Source of the DNA: Klenkia taihuensis
GTDB lineage: Bacteria; Actinomycetota; Actinomycetes; Mycobacteriales; Geodermatophilaceae
DNA: 64,000 nt
Assembly: GCF_900112525.1 (NCBI RefSeq)
Contig: NZ_FOMD01000001.1
Coordinates: 248,001 to 312,000, forward strand
Reading direction: 5' to 3'
The notes under the pieces are model-generated. The model had not been told where the DNA came from and ran no database searches. It saw nothing but the letters and a program-made list of their open reading frames with translations. This document shows positions 38,857 through 48,689 of the stretch, one piece after another (the stretch's first letter is position 1; every line of letters begins with the position of its first letter). The position numbers and the translations under genes are program-made.

Positions 38857-39214
38857 CGGTGGCCTCCCACAGCTGCAGCAGCCGCCAGACCATGACGGCC
38901 ACGACGAGGCCGGCGACGGCGAGCACGGTGCCGGCCCAGCGGGTGGGCTCGCTGCGCGCCCAGAGCACCCCGGCGACCGGCACCAGCACGACGCTGACCA
39001 GGTAGGCCAGGAAGGTCGCGGTCTCCGGCGGGCGCTGGCCGCCGGCCATCGCGACGACGACGAGGACCAGCTGGACCAGCAGCACGGCCTGCAGCGCGCC
39101 GGCGGCGACCAGGTGCGCCAGGCCGGTGCGCCGGCGCAGCGCCGTGGACAGCCCGCCGAGGGCGGCCAGCACCAGCGCGACCGCGCTGGCCAGGGCCACG
39201 AGGGGGGTGCTCAC
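38849..39214 (-). CDS. small four-helix membrane protein
   Basis: 121 aa from GTG 39214, with GGAGG (39225-39229) upstream. Almost entirely hydrophobic: helices at about residues 3-20, 32-55, 67-83 and 92-110. Ends WRLLQLWEATGG. Together with the overlapping downstream gene it may form a small two-component membrane complex. No motif identifies the function. Confidence 0.72.
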   Translation of the reverse strand: MSTPLVALASAVALVLAALGGLSTALRRRTGLAHLVAAGALQAVLLVQLVLVVVAMAGGQRPPETATFLAYLVSVVLVPVAGVLWARSEPTRWAGTVLAVAGLVVAVMVWRLLQLWEATGG

Positions 39215-39373
39215 GGGGCCATCCTCCCAGCGCGGCCGCGGCGGCCGGCGGGGGGCGACACGCCGGTAGGTGTGTCCGGGGGTAACCCATTCGGGTGGCC
39301 CTCGTTGTCCCGGCACAGCGCACGCACAGCGGCGCGACACCGTCGTCGCGCCCCCTGCCGTCGAGGAGAGCCC

Positions 39374-40855
39374 GTGCACAGGTACCGCCGCACCGTCGGA
39401 CTGGTGGGGGGTGCCGCGCTCGTCGCCGGCGTCCTCGCCACCAGCAGCCCCGCCGCCGCCAAACCCGCGAGCACAGCCGCCGCCCCGGTCCAGGCCTTCC
39501 TGGCCGACCAGCTCGGCACCCTCGCCGCCGGGCTGCCCACCACCGTGCTGGTGCACGGCACCGACGCCGCGGCCGCCCGTGCCGCCGTCGCCGCGACCGG
39601 CATGGACACCGTCACCGAGTTCGAGCGGATCGGCGTGGTCGTCGCCCGCGGCACCGGCGACCAGGTCGAGGCCGCCCGCACGCAGCCCGGTGTCACCTAC
39701 CTCGAGGGCAACGCCCCGATCGAGTTCGCCGACTCCACCTCCAACCTCGCCACCCGCGGCGCCGAGGCGGTCGACACCCTCAGGGGGGCGGACGGCCTGG
39801 CGCTGGACGGCAGCGGGGTCTCCATCGCCGTCATCGACTCCGGCGTCGACCCGACCCACCCCTACCTGCAGGACGCCGACGGCACCGACGCGGTGGTGGC
39901 GAGCCTGAAGAGCATCTGCCTGGACGAGTCCACGACCACCACCGACTGCGTGGTCCCGGTGCCGAACCTCGTCGACACCGACACCCTCTCCGTCGGCGGC
40001 CACGGCACCCACGTCAACGGCATCGTCGCCGGCCGGCCCACCACGCTGGCCGACGGCACCCAGCTGCAGGGTGCCGCGCCGGGTGCCTCGCTGGTGTCGA
40101 TCTCCACCGGCGCCGCACTGCTCATCGTCGGCGCCGACTCCGCGCTGAACTGGGTGCTGGAGAACCACGACGCGCCCTGCGGGCCCGGCGTCAGCGCCGA
40201 GGTCTGCCCGCCGATCAAGGTCACCAACAACTCCTACGGCCCCTCCGGCGGCGGCGCCTTCGACCCCAACTCGGCCACGGTGAAGCTGCAGCGTGCCCTC
40301 GTGGAGGAGGGCGTGGTCACCGTGTGGGCGGCCGGCAACGACGGCGGCGACGGCTCGACCTCGCTGACCAACCCGCCCGGCCAGGACCCGACCGGCGGCA
40401 TCCTCTCCGTCGCCTCCTACTACGACGAGGCGACCGGCACCCGGGACGGCGTGGTCAGCGAGTTCTCCTCGCGGGGCGCCGCGGCCGACTCGTCGACCTG
40501 GCCCGACCTGTCGGCGCCCGGTGAGGACATCACCTCCTCCTGCCGGCTGTACCTGCCGATCTGCGCCACCGGTCTGGCGCCGCAGAACGGACCGGGCCTG
40601 CTCGACGTGGGCACGTTCAACACCATCAGCGGCACGTCGATGGCGGCGCCGCACATCGCCGGGATCGTCGCGCAGCTGTTCCAGGCCGACCCGACCGCGA
40701 CCCCGGCCGAGGTCGAGGCGGCCCTGGTGGGCACCGCGCACCGGTACACCGACGGCGCGGCCTACCAGACCGTCGGCGACCGGACGACGTCCTACGACAA
40801 GGGTGCCGGACTGGTCGACGTCGTCGCCGCGGTCGAGGCGCTGCGCGCCGGGTGA
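39374..40855 (+). CDS. secreted subtilisin-like serine protease (S8)
   Basis: 493 aa from GTG 39374, with GAGGAG upstream. Signal peptide residues 1-29 (VGLVGGAALVAGVLATSSPAAA). An I9-like propeptide (about 40-115) carries TVTEFERIGVVVARG. The peptidase S8 domain has Asp155 in VIDSGVDPTHP, His210 in GGHGTHV, oxyanion Asn in AAGNDGGDGS and Ser422 in SGTSMAAPHIAG. One cysteine pair each lies in loops CLDESTTTTDC and CGPGVSAEVC. No C-terminal anchor. The 159-base upstream region holds a small ACCC-ATTC-GGGT hairpin and no clear promoter. Confidence 0.94.
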   Translation: MHRYRRTVGLVGGAALVAGVLATSSPAAAKPASTAAAPVQAFLADQLGTLAAGLPTTVLVHGTDAAAARAAVAATGMDTVTEFERIGVVVARGTGDQVEAARTQPGVTYLEGNAPIEFADSTSNLATRGAEAVDTLRGADGLALDGSGVSIAVIDSGVDPTHPYLQDADGTDAVVASLKSICLDESTTTTDCVVPVPNLVDTDTLSVGGHGTHVNGIVAGRPTTLADGTQLQGAAPGASLVSISTGAALLIVGADSALNWVLENHDAPCGPGVSAEVCPPIKVTNNSYGPSGGGAFDPNSATVKLQRALVEEGVVTVWAAGNDGGDGSTSLTNPPGQDPTGGILSVASYYDEATGTRDGVVSEFSSRGAAADSSTWPDLSAPGEDITSSCRLYLPICATGLAPQNGPGLLDVGTFNTISGTSMAAPHIAGIVAQLFQADPTATPAEVEAALVGTAHRYTDGAAYQTVGDRTTSYDKGAGLVDVVAAVEALRAG

Positions 40856-40903
40856 CCTCCCGCTCCCCCACCCGGCCACGGGGCGGGTGGGGGAGCCCCC
40901 GGT

Positions 40904-40917
40904 GTTCCACGTGGACC
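40904..40917. other. parS-like site, copy 3
   Basis: GTTCCACGTGGACC: 13 of 14 positions of the palindrome GTTCCACGTGGAAC. Intergenic, between the protease stop and the bcp start. Confidence 0.45.
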
Positions 40918-40971
40918 ATCTGCCGGACCGTCCGCGTGAACCGCCCGGCCCACCCGGGACGAAGGAGTGGC

Positions 40972-41421
40972 ATGAAGACCGGTGACGTCGCACCCGATTT
41001 CGAGCTGCCCGACCAGGACGGCCGCCCCCGCCGGCTGTCGACGATGCTGCAGGACGGCCCCGTGGTGCTGTTCTTCTACCCGCTGGCCTCCTCCGGCGGC
41101 TGCACCACCGAGATGTGCACCGTCCGCGACGAGGCCGCCCGCTTCGCCGCCGTCGGTGCCCAGCGCGTGGGCATCAGCCAGGACAGCGTCGAGAAGCAGA
41201 AGGCCTTCGCCGACGGCAACGGCTTCGACTACCCGCTGCTGTCCGACGCCGACGGCGCGGTCTGCACCGCCTACGGCACGAACCGGGGCTGGAAGGCCGC
41301 CCCGGTCAAGCGGCACACGGTCGTGATCGGCACCGACGGGCGGGTGCGCGACGTCATCAAGAGCGAGTTCAAGTTCGCCAAGCACGCCGACAAGGCGCTC
41401 TCCGCGCTGAGCCCGTCCTGA
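40972..41421 (+). CDS. bcp: Bcp/PrxQ-type peroxiredoxin
   Basis: 149 aa. The peroxidatic motif is FFYPLASSGGCTTEMCTVRDEA, with a Cys-x4-Cys pair typical of atypical two-Cys PrxQ enzymes; the usual Pro-Gly before the first Cys is Gly-Gly here. VGISQDSVEKQKAFA and FDYPLLSDADGAV follow. Reduces hydroperoxides using thioredoxin. ATG 40972 with GGAG upstream. Stand-alone gene bounded downstream by a strong hairpin. Confidence 0.93.
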   Translation: MKTGDVAPDFELPDQDGRPRRLSTMLQDGPVVLFFYPLASSGGCTTEMCTVRDEAARFAAVGAQRVGISQDSVEKQKAFADGNGFDYPLLSDADGAVCTAYGTNRGWKAAPVKRHTVVIGTDGRVRDVIKSEFKFAKHADKALSALSPS

Positions 41422-41439
41422 GGCGCCGGCCCTGATCCT

Positions 41440-41474
41440 CCGGCCGGGCGGTGGCCACTCCCCCGCCCGGCCGG
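41440..41474. terminator. bidirectional hairpin between convergent bcp and racemase genes
   Basis: Perfect 12-bp stem CCGGCCGGGCGG / CCGCCCGGCCGG with an 11-base loop. It ends 2 bases before the racemase stop codon. No U-tract. Confidence 0.75.
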
Positions 41475-41476
41475 TG

Positions 41477-42577
41477 CTACAGGCCGAGCTCGGCCCTGAT
41501 CTCCGCGTCGTGCTCGCCGACGGCCGGCACCCGGCCGACGGCGCCCGGGGTGGCCGAGAACCGCGGGGCGACGCCGGGCTGCACCACGCCGTCCACCTCG
41601 ACGAAGACCCCGCGCTCCCGGTTGTGCTCGTCGGTGGTGGCCTCGAGCAGTGACCAGGCCGGCGCCACGCAGGCGTCGGTGCCGGCGAAGACCTGCCACC
41701 ACTCCGCCCGGGTGCGGCTCGCGAAGACCTCGGTGAACCGCTCCCGCAGCGCGGGCCAGGCCGAGCGGTCGCGGCGGTCGGGCAGCGCCGGGTCGTCGGC
41801 CAGGCCCAGGCCCTCCAGCAGCGCGGCGTAGAACTGCTCCTCCAGCGCGCCCACGGCCAGGAAGGTGCCGTCGGCGCAGGCGTAGACGTCGTAGAACGGC
41901 GCGCCGGTGTCGAGCAGGTTGACCCCGCGCTCGTCGGTCCAGGCGCCCGCGTCGAGCATCCCGTGGATCATCGTGGTGAGGACGGCGGTGCCGTCGACGA
42001 TCGCCGCGTCGACCACCTGGCCCTCCCCGGTGGTGCGGGCGTGCAGCAGGCCGGCCACCACGCCCAGGGCCAGGAACACCCCGCCGCCGCCGAAGTCACC
42101 GAGCAGGTTCAGCGGCGGCGCCGGGCGCTCGCCCGGCCGCCCGGTGGCCCCCAGTGCGCCGGTGAGCGCGACGTAGCCGATGTCGTGGCCGGCGCTGTGC
42201 GCCAGCGGTCCGGTCTGGCCCCACCCGGTCATCCGGCCGTAGACCAGCGCCGGGTTGGCCGCGTGCGCCTGCTCCGGGCCCAGGCCCAGGCGTTCCATCA
42301 CCCCGGGCCGGAAGCCCTCCAGCAGCACGTCGGCCCGGCCCACCAGCGCCCGGACGACGGCGAGGTCGGCGTCGTCCTTGAGGTCGAGGGCGATGGAGCG
42401 CTTGCCGCGGTCCAGCAGCGACGTCGCGCCCAGCGAGCCGACCAGCCCGCCCGCGCGGGAACGGCGGTCGACCCGCACGACGTCCGCGCCCAGGTCGGCC
42501 AGGAGCATGCCGCAGAACGGCCCCGGACCCAGCCCCGCGAACTCCACCACCCGCACGCCCTGCAAAGGTCCGGCCAC
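41477..42577 (-). CDS. CaiB/BaiF-family CoA protein, alpha-methylacyl-CoA racemase-like
   Basis: 366 aa from GTG 42577, chosen because GAGGAGAGG precedes it. Opening LQGVRVVEFAGLGPGPFCGMLLADLGADVVRVDR is classical class III CoA transferase. The racemase-type residues are in place: His in SAGHDIGYVALTGAL, Asp in NLLGDFGGGG and Glu in VGALEEQF, with TDACVAPAWSL later. This set fits alpha-methylacyl-CoA racemase (branched fatty acid and sterol side-chain breakdown) better than a transferase. Divergent from crcB. Confidence 0.88.
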   Translation of the reverse strand: MAGPLQGVRVVEFAGLGPGPFCGMLLADLGADVVRVDRRSRAGGLVGSLGATSLLDRGKRSIALDLKDDADLAVVRALVGRADVLLEGFRPGVMERLGLGPEQAHAANPALVYGRMTGWGQTGPLAHSAGHDIGYVALTGALGATGRPGERPAPPLNLLGDFGGGGVFLALGVVAGLLHARTTGEGQVVDAAIVDGTAVLTTMIHGMLDAGAWTDERGVNLLDTGAPFYDVYACADGTFLAVGALEEQFYAALLEGLGLADDPALPDRRDRSAWPALRERFTEVFASRTRAEWWQVFAGTDACVAPAWSLLEATTDEHNRERGVFVEVDGVVQPGVAPRFSATPGAVGRVPAVGEHDAEIRAELGL

Positions 42578-42618
42578 GCTGCCGCCTCTCCTCGTCGTCG
42601 GTGGCATGCTGCCGCACC

Positions 42619-42996
42619 GTGCGGACCTACCTCGTGGTGGCCCTCGGCGGGGTGCTGGGGGCGCTGGGCCGCTGGGGCGTCTCGCTCGGGCTGCCGCACG
42701 CGCCCGGCAGCTGGCCGTGGGCGACGGTGACGGTCAACCTGACCGGCTGCCTGGCCATCGGGGTGCTGCTGGCCGTCCTGCTCGCCCGGTGGCCCGGGCA
42801 CCCCTGGCTGCGGCCGTTCCTGGCCACCGGGGTGCTCGGCGGGTACACCACGTTCTCCACCTTCGCCGTCGACGCCGTCCAGCTGGTCGAGGCCGGCCGG
42901 GCCGGGACGGCCGCGGCGTACGTGCTGGTCAGCGCGCTGGGCGGGCTGCTGGCCGTGGTCGTGGGCCTGACCGCGGGACGACGGGTGGCCCGGTGA
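42619..42996 (+). CDS. crcB: CrcB/Fluc fluoride channel subunit 1
   Basis: 125 aa from GTG 42619. Fluc features: LGGVLGALGRW at helix 1, VTVNLTGCLAIGVLL with the pore Asn, and GVLGGYTTFSTFAVDAVQL with the Phe-box. Four helices. Two adjacent, non-identical crcB genes normally give a heterodimeric channel exporting fluoride. CATGCT 8 bases before the start is a possible -10. No fluoride riboswitch fits in the 41-base upstream gap. Confidence 0.93.
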   Translation: MRTYLVVALGGVLGALGRWGVSLGLPHAPGSWPWATVTVNLTGCLAIGVLLAVLLARWPGHPWLRPFLATGVLGGYTTFSTFAVDAVQLVEAGRAGTAAAYVLVSALGGLLAVVVGLTAGRRVAR

Positions 42997-43346
42997 CCGC
43001 GCTGTGGGTGGCCCTGGGCGCCGCGGTGGGTGCCTCGGCCCGGCTCGCGGCCGACCGGGCCGCGGTGCGGTGGCGGGGTTCGGGCAGCGTCGTCGGCATC
43101 CTCGCGGTGAACGTGCTGGGCAGCCTGGTGCTGGGTGCGCTGCTCGGCGCGCGGGACCTCGCCCCGGCCGTGGTGGCCCTGGTCGGCACCGGGTTCTGCG
43201 GCACCCTGACCACCTTCTCCACCTTCGGGGCCGACGTCGTCCGGCTGGTCGAGGAGCGCCGGGTGGGCCGCGCGCTGGCCTACCTGGCCGGGTCGCTGGT
43301 GCTGGGGCTCGCGGCCGCGGCGACCGGGTACGCCGCCGTCCGCTGA
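42993..43346 (+). CDS. crcB: CrcB/Fluc fluoride channel subunit 2
   Basis: 117 aa. [16 protein letters not shown], then [17 protein letters not shown] with the conserved Asn and [21 protein letters not shown] with the Thr-Thr-Phe-Ser-Thr-Phe track. GTG start overlaps the first subunit stop by 4 bases, as expected for equimolar heterodimer synthesis. The first subunit has the GGYTTFSTF variant and this one GTLTTFSTF, consistent with divergence after duplication. Confidence 0.93.
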   Translation: MTALWVALGAAVGASARLAADRAAVRWRGSGSVVGILAVNVLGSLVLGALLGARDLAPAVVALVGTGFCGTLTTFSTFGADVVRLVEERRVGRALAYLAGSLVLGLAAAATGYAAVR

Positions 43347-43386
43347 CCTGCGGGCGGCACCGGCCCTCAGTAGGGTCGGGGCCGGT

Positions 43387-44793
43387 ATGGCTGACAAGCA
43401 GAGGTCCGAGAGCCCCGTCGTCGTGGTCGCCAACCGGCTGCCGGTGGACCAGGTGGTCGCCGCCGACGGGTCGGTCAGCTGGACCCGCAGCCCCGGCGGC
43501 CTGGTCACCGCGCTGGAGCCGTTCGTGGCCGGCCGCGGCGGCGCCTGGGTGGGCTGGTCGGGCAAGGCCGGTGAGGCCCCCGAACCCTTCGAGTCCGGCG
43601 GCATGCACCTGGTGCCGGTCGGCCTGTCCGACGACGACGTCGACCTCTACTACGAGGGCTTCTCCAACGCCTCGCTGTGGCCGCTGTACCACGACGTCGT
43701 CGAGAAGCCCGAGTACCACCGCACCTGGTGGAACACCTACGTGCAGGTCAACCGCCGGTTCGCCGAGAAGGCCGCCGAGGTCGCGGCCGAGGACGCCATC
43801 GTCTGGGTGCACGACTACCAGCTGCAGCTGGTCCCGGCCATGCTCCGCCAGCTGCGCCCCGACCTGACCATCGGGTTCTTCCTGCACATCCCGTTCCCGC
43901 CCTACGAGCTGTTCACCCAGCTGCCGTGGCGCAACGCCATCGTGGAGGGCCTGCTCGGCGCCGACCTGATCGGCTTCCAGATGCCGGCCGGGGCGGCGAA
44001 CTTCGTGCAGCTGGCCCGCCGGCTGCACGACCTGCCCGCCAAGGGCAGCACGATCTCCTACGACGGGCGCACCGTCACCGCCAAGGCGTTCCCGATCTCC
44101 ATCGACGTCGCCGACTTCGAGTCCCTGGCCCGCCGGCCCGAGGTCGAGGCCCGCGCCGCGGAGATCCGGCAGGAGCTGGGCAACCCGGAGAAGGTCATCC
44201 TCGGCGTCGACCGGCTGGACTACACCAAGGGCATCGCCGTCCGGCTCGAGGTCTTCCTGGAGCTGCTGGAGGACGAGCTGGTCGAGGCGCCGTCCACCGT
44301 GTTCGTGCAGGTCGCCACGCCCTCGCGCGAGCGGGTCGAGCACTACGTGACCATGCGCGAGACCATCGAGCAGCAGGTCGGCCACATCAACGGCGTCTTC
44401 GGCTCCACCTCGGGGCCCGCGGTGCACTACTTCAACCAGTCGATGCCGCGCGAGGAGCTCGCCGCCCTCTACCGCGCCGCCGACGTCATGCTCGTGACGC
44501 CCTACCGCGACGGGATGAACCTGGTCGCCAAGGAGTACGTCGCCGCCCGCAGCGACAACGGCGGCACGCTGGTGCTCAGCGAGTTCGCCGGTGCCGCCGC
44601 CGAGCTCAAGCAGGCCTACCTGGTCAACCCGCACGACAAGGACGGCGTCAAGAAGCAGCTCATGCGGGCGCTGCGGGCCGACCCCGCCGAGGCGGCCAAG
44701 GCCATGAAGGCGATGCGCCGCTACCTGGCCAGGCACGACCTCGAGCACTGGGCCGGGTCCTTCTTCGCCGCGCTCCAGGCGGAGGCGCAGTGA
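43387..44793 (+). CDS. otsA: trehalose-6-phosphate synthase (OtsA)
   Basis: 468 aa GT20 enzyme making trehalose 6-phosphate from a nucleotide-glucose donor and glucose 6-phosphate. Visible: [10 protein letters not shown] start, [39 protein letters not shown] (substrate loop) and the donor site [16 protein letters not shown] lies 10 bases before the ATG (43371-43376) and could give a very short leader. otsB overlaps by 4 bases. The pathway draws glucose 6-phosphate, which Pgm (10.6 kb) interconverts with glucose 1-phosphate. Confidence 0.96.
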   Translation: MADKQRSESPVVVVANRLPVDQVVAADGSVSWTRSPGGLVTALEPFVAGRGGAWVGWSGKAGEAPEPFESGGMHLVPVGLSDDDVDLYYEGFSNASLWPLYHDVVEKPEYHRTWWNTYVQVNRRFAEKAAEVAAEDAIVWVHDYQLQLVPAMLRQLRPDLTIGFFLHIPFPPYELFTQLPWRNAIVEGLLGADLIGFQMPAGAANFVQLARRLHDLPAKGSTISYDGRTVTAKAFPISIDVADFESLARRPEVEARAAEIRQELGNPEKVILGVDRLDYTKGIAVRLEVFLELLEDELVEAPSTVFVQVATPSRERVEHYVTMRETIEQQVGHINGVFGSTSGPAVHYFNQSMPREELAALYRAADVMLVTPYRDGMNLVAKEYVAARSDNGGTLVLSEFAGAAAELKQAYLVNPHDKDGVKKQLMRALRADPAEAAKAMKAMRRYLARHDLEHWAGSFFAALQAEAQ

Positions 44794-45524
44794 CCGCCCA
44801 CGCCGGGGCGGTGGCCCGGCTGGCCGCCCGCCGGCCGCTGCTGGTCGCCACCGACTACGACGGCGTGCTGGCCAGGCTGCGCGACGTGCCCGGCGAGGCC
44901 GTGCCCGAGGAGTGGGCCCCGGGCCTGCTGCGCCGCCTCGCCTCGGCCGACGGCGTCGTCGTCGCCCTGGTCAGCGGCCGCGGCGTCGCCGACCTGCGGG
45001 CGACGTCGGGCCTGGCCGAGCCGTTCCGGTTCGTCGGCAGCCACGGCGCCGAGCACGACGACGGGCTCGACCCCGCCGTCGCCGCCGAGCGCGACCTGCT
45101 GGTCGACGCGCTCACCCCGCTGGTCGACGCGGTCGAGGGCGCGCGGCTGGAGGTCAAGCCGGCCGCGGTCGCGGTGCACGTGCGCACCGTCGCCGACCGG
45201 GCCGCCGCGACCGCCCTGCTCGAGCGCGCCGCCGCGGCCGCCGGCCCGCACCACACCGCCAAGCCCGGCAAGGACGTGCTCGAGCTCGCCGTCACCGACG
45301 CGGACAAGGGGACGGCGGTGCGCCGGCTGGCCGAGCAGCTCGGCGCCGACGGCGTGCTCTACCTCGGCGACGACGTCACCGACGAGGACGCCTTCCGGGC
45401 CCTCGCCGGCGACGGCACCACGGTGAAGGTCGGGGACGGCGAGACCGCCGCGCAGCTGCGGGTGGCCGACCTGGACGGCGTCCGCGAGCTGCTGGAGGAG
45501 CTGGCGCAGGCGCTCGGGGTCTGA
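44790..45524 (+). CDS. otsB: trehalose-6-phosphate phosphatase (OtsB)
   Basis: 244 aa HAD-family phosphatase. Motif I is VATDYDGVL (nucleophile Asp and acid Asp), motif II LVSGRG, Lys in the [13 protein letters not shown] cap region, and motif [17 protein letters not shown]. Completes the OtsAB route, giving trehalose as osmolyte and desiccation protectant. GTG within a GTGA overlap with otsA. The downstream 92 bases hold the tctC promoter. Confidence 0.94.
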   Translation: MTAHAGAVARLAARRPLLVATDYDGVLARLRDVPGEAVPEEWAPGLLRRLASADGVVVALVSGRGVADLRATSGLAEPFRFVGSHGAEHDDGLDPAVAAERDLLVDALTPLVDAVEGARLEVKPAAVAVHVRTVADRAAATALLERAAAAAGPHHTAKPGKDVLELAVTDADKGTAVRRLAEQLGADGVLYLGDDVTDEDAFRALAGDGTTVKVGDGETAAQLRVADLDGVRELLEELAQALGV

Positions 45525-45551
45525 CCCCACCGTTTCGTACACAACGAACAC

Positions 45552-45626
45552 GTGACGCACAGCGCACCCTCACCTACGTTCCTGGGTGTGATCGGCAACC
45601 ATCCCGGGCGGCCCCGGTGCCGCTGA
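45552..45626 (+). promoter_or_regulatory. promoter and 12-codon upstream reading frame before tctC
   Basis: GTGACG (45552-45557), 17-base spacer, TACGTT (45575-45580), then 7 bases to GTG at 45588. That GTG opens a frame of 12 codons ([12 protein letters not shown]) ending at TGA 45624-45626, which overlaps the tctC start at 45617. With this promoter the RNA would begin at the small frame, and tctC itself has no ribosome site. Confidence 0.5.
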
Positions 45627-46600
45627 CCCGCCGCGGCTTCCTGGCCGGCGCGCTCGCCCTCCCGGCCGTGTCCACCCTCGCCGCCTGCGCCGGCACCGTC
45701 GTGCAGCCCGGTGACCTGTCCCGGCTGCGGATGATGGTCCCGGCCAGCCCGGGCGGCGGGTGGGACACCACCGCCCGCACCCTGCAGCGGGTCATCCAGC
45801 AGACCGGTCTGGCCCGCAACGTGCAGGTGTTCAACGTCGAGGGCGCCGGCGGCACGATCGGCATCGGCCAGCTCGCCCGCGAGGACGACGACGCGCTGCT
45901 GATGATGATGGGCCTGGTCATGGTGGGCGCGATCGACACCAACGACTCCACCACCCGGCTCGACGACGTCACCCCGATCGCCCAGCTCATCGCGGAGACC
46001 GAGCTGATCGTGGTCCCGGCCGACTCGCCCTACGACACCCTCGAGGACTTCGTCGCCGGCTGGGCCGCCGACCCGCGCGGCACCCCGATCGCCGGTGGGT
46101 CGGCGGGTGGTACCGACCAGATCCTGGCCGGCCTGCTGGCCCAGGCCGTGGGCATCGACCCGGTCGAGGTCAACTACATCGCCTACTCCGGCGGCGGGGA
46201 GTCCCTCGCCGCGCTGCTGGGCAACCAGGTGGCCGCCGGGATCTCCGGCACCGCCGACTACGGGCCGCAGGTGCAGTCCGGGGACCTCAAGGGCATCGCG
46301 GTGTCCACCGCCGACCGGTCGAGCCAGGTCCCCGACGTCCCCACGATCATCGAGAGCGGCTACGACGTCGAGGTGACCAACTGGCGGGGGCTCATGGCCC
46401 GGCCGGGGATGTCCGACGGCGCCCGCGAGGACCTGATCGGGCTGGTCACCGAGGCGCACGACACCGACGAGTGGGCCGAGGCGCTGGACGCCAACGGGTG
46501 GCTGGACACCTTCCAGACCGGCGACGAGTACGGCGAGTTCCTCGCCGAGGAGGAGACCCGCGTGCGCCAGGTGCTGACCGAGATCGGGTTGATCCAGTGA
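45617..46600 (+). CDS. tctC: tripartite tricarboxylate transporter binding protein (TctC), Tat lipoprotein
   Basis: 327 aa from GTG 45617, the only start in this frame downstream of the promoter. [22 protein letters not shown] is a twin-arginine signal with lipobox LAAC, so the folded protein is exported by Tat and lipid-anchored. The Bug/TctC fold shows [47 protein letters not shown] and the ligand loop [10 protein letters not shown]. Probably binds citrate or another di/tricarboxylate. Coupled to tctB by a GTGA overlap. Confidence 0.92.
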   Translation: MPLTRRGFLAGALALPAVSTLAACAGTVVQPGDLSRLRMMVPASPGGGWDTTARTLQRVIQQTGLARNVQVFNVEGAGGTIGIGQLAREDDDALLMMMGLVMVGAIDTNDSTTRLDDVTPIAQLIAETELIVVPADSPYDTLEDFVAGWAADPRGTPIAGGSAGGTDQILAGLLAQAVGIDPVEVNYIAYSGGGESLAALLGNQVAAGISGTADYGPQVQSGDLKGIAVSTADRSSQVPDVPTIIESGYDVEVTNWRGLMARPGMSDGAREDLIGLVTEAHDTDEWAEALDANGWLDTFQTGDEYGEFLAEEETRVRQVLTEIGLIQ

Positions 46601-47130
46601 GCACGTCGACGACCGAGCCGACCCGGAAGGGGTTCAGCGGCGAGCTGGTCGGGGCGGTGCTGCTGGCCGCGCTCGGGGTCTACCTGCTGGTCGACGCCGG
46701 GGCGATCGCGATCCCGGGCTCGAGCAACACGGTCGGGCCCCGGTTCTTCCCCTACGCGGTGGGCGGGCTGACGCTGGCCACCGGGGCGCTGCTGGCGCTG
46801 CGGGTGCTGCGCGGCGACCGCGGCCCGGCCGACGACGGCGAGGACGTCGACCCCGACGCCCCCACCGACTGGCGGGCGGTGGCGGTCATCGTGGTCGCCT
46901 TCGTCGCGCACGCCCTGCTGATCAACGTGGTGGGCTGGCCGCTGGCGGTGGCGCTGATGTTCGCCGCGGTGGCCACCACGCTGCAGGGGCGGATGACCCC
47001 GCGGGCCGCCGTCCGGCCGTTCCTGGTCGGGCTGACCGTCGGCTGCGTGGTGTGGATCGTCTTCGTCAAGGCGCTGAACGTGGCGCTGCCCGGCGGGACG
47101 GTCCTCGAGTTCCTGACGAGCTGGTTCTGA
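46597..47130 (+). CDS. tctB: tripartite tricarboxylate transporter small subunit (TctB)
   Basis: 177 aa. Four hydrophobic helices (about residues 15-35, 50-68, 90-112, 138-158), with [26 protein letters not shown] typical of TctB. An Asp/Glu-rich loop ([13 protein letters not shown]) follows helix 2. Membrane subunit without known catalysis, needed for uptake with TctA. GTG start; the last base of its stop is the first base of the tctA ATG. Confidence 0.92.
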   Translation: MSTSTTEPTRKGFSGELVGAVLLAALGVYLLVDAGAIAIPGSSNTVGPRFFPYAVGGLTLATGALLALRVLRGDRGPADDGEDVDPDAPTDWRAVAVIVVAFVAHALLINVVGWPLAVALMFAAVATTLQGRMTPRAAVRPFLVGLTVGCVVWIVFVKALNVALPGGTVLEFLTSWF

Positions 47131-48689
47131 TGGGCATCTCCGACCTGCTCGGCGGGTTCGCCGACGCGATCACGCCGGTCAACCTGCTGTTCGCCCTGCT
47201 CGGGGTCGTGCTGGGGACGGCGGTCGGCGTGCTGCCCGGCATCGGCCCGGCCATGACGGTCGCGCTGCTGCTGCCGGCCACCTACGTGCTGGAGCCGACC
47301 AGCGCGCTGATCATGTTCGCCGGCATCTACTACGGCGGCATGTACGGCGGGTCCACCACGTCGATCCTGCTCAACACCCCGGGCGAGTCCGCGTCGATCA
47401 TGACCGCGCTCGAGGGCAACAAGATGGCCAAGGCCGGCCGGGGCTCCGCGGCCCTGGCCACCGCCGCGATCGGCTCGTTCGTGGCCGGCACGATCGCCAC
47501 GCTGCTGCTCGCGCTGGTCGCCCCCGCCCTGGTGCAGGTGGCGATCAACGTGACGACGGCGGACTACTTCGCCCTGGCCGTGCTGGCCTTCGTGGCGGTG
47601 GCCAGCGTGCTGGGGTCCTCCCCGCTGCGCGGCCTGGCGTCGCTGTGCCTCGGGCTCTACCTGGGCCTGGTCGGCACCGACGTGCTCACCGGCCAGGAGC
47701 GCTTCACCCTCGGCATCCCGCAGCTGTCCGACGGCATCGACGTCGTCGTGGTCGCCGTGGCGCTGTTCGCGGTCGGGGAGTCCCTGTACGTGGCCAGCCG
47801 GCTGCGCAAGGGGTCGGTGCAGGTCATCGACCACAAGGGCAGCTGGATGACCCGCAACGACCTCCGGCGGTCCTGGGGGCCGTGGCTGCGCGGCACGGCG
47901 TTCGGCTTCCCGTTCGGCGTCATGCCCGCCGGCGGCGCCGAGATCCCGACCTTCCTCTCCTACGCGACGGAGAAGAAGCTCACCAAGCACCCCGAGGAGT
48001 TCGGCCACGGCGCGATCGAGGGCGTCGCCGGGCCCGAGGCGGCCAACAACGCCTCGGCCGCCGGCGTGCTGGTGCCGCTGCTGACCCTGGGCATCCCGAC
48101 CTCGGCGACCGCGGCGATCATCCTGGCCGCGTTCCAGGGCTACGGCATCCAGCCCGGCCCGACGCTGCTGACCACCGAGGGTCCGCTGGTCTGGGCGCTG
48201 ATCGCCTCGCTGTTCATCGGCAACGCGATGCTGCTGGTGCTCAACCTGCCGCTGGTCGGGCTCTGGGTGAAGCTGCTGCGGATCCCGCGCCCGTACCTCT
48301 ACGCCGGCATCCTGACCTTCGCCTCCCTGGGCTCCTTCGCGGTGAACGCCGACCCGCTCGACCTGGTCATCCTCATGGGCCTGGGCCTGCTCGGGTTCGC
48401 GATGCGCCGGTTCGGCTGGCCGGTGGCGCCGGCGGTCATCGGGCTGATCCTGGGCCCGATCGCCGAGACCAACCTGCGCCGGGCGCTGGCGATCAGTGAC
48501 GGCGACCTCTCGGTGCTGGTGGACAGCTGGTTCAGCCGGGTCGTGCTGCTCCTGGCGCTGCTGGCCCTGGTCGGACCGGTGGTGCTGCGCGCGGTCCGGG
48601 GACGCCGGGCCACCCCCGAGGAGAGCGCCCAGCAGCAGGAGGACCGCGAGGTGCAGAAGGCCGGGAACCGGGAAGGGTGGGGCGCATGA
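47130..48689 (+). CDS. tctA: tripartite tricarboxylate transporter large permease (TctA)
   Basis: 519 aa. Conserved TctA blocks: [42 protein letters not shown] and [24 protein letters not shown], then [29 protein letters not shown]. Roughly ten to twelve helices. It is the ion-coupled permease fed by TctC. The C-terminus is hydrophilic ([13 protein letters not shown]). ATGA overlap with the following universal stress protein gene. Confidence 0.94.
   Translation: MGISDLLGGFADAITPVNLLFALLGVVLGTAVGVLPGIGPAMTVALLLPATYVLEPTSALIMFAGIYYGGMYGGSTTSILLNTPGESASIMTALEGNKMAKAGRGSAALATAAIGSFVAGTIATLLLALVAPALVQVAINVTTADYFALAVLAFVAVASVLGSSPLRGLASLCLGLYLGLVGTDVLTGQERFTLGIPQLSDGIDVVVVAVALFAVGESLYVASRLRKGSVQVIDHKGSWMTRNDLRRSWGPWLRGTAFGFPFGVMPAGGAEIPTFLSYATEKKLTKHPEEFGHGAIEGVAGPEAANNASAAGVLVPLLTLGIPTSATAAIILAAFQGYGIQPGPTLLTTEGPLVWALIASLFIGNAMLLVLNLPLVGLWVKLLRIPRPYLYAGILTFASLGSFAVNADPLDLVILMGLGLLGFAMRRFGWPVAPAVIGLILGPIAETNLRRALAISDGDLSVLVDSWFSRVVLLLALLALVGPVVLRAVRGRRATPEESAQQQEDREVQKAGNREGWGA

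Noticed and set aside
42578-42618. Fluoride riboswitch before crcB
   Set aside because: The gap is only 41 bases and lacks the conserved fluoride-aptamer blocks.
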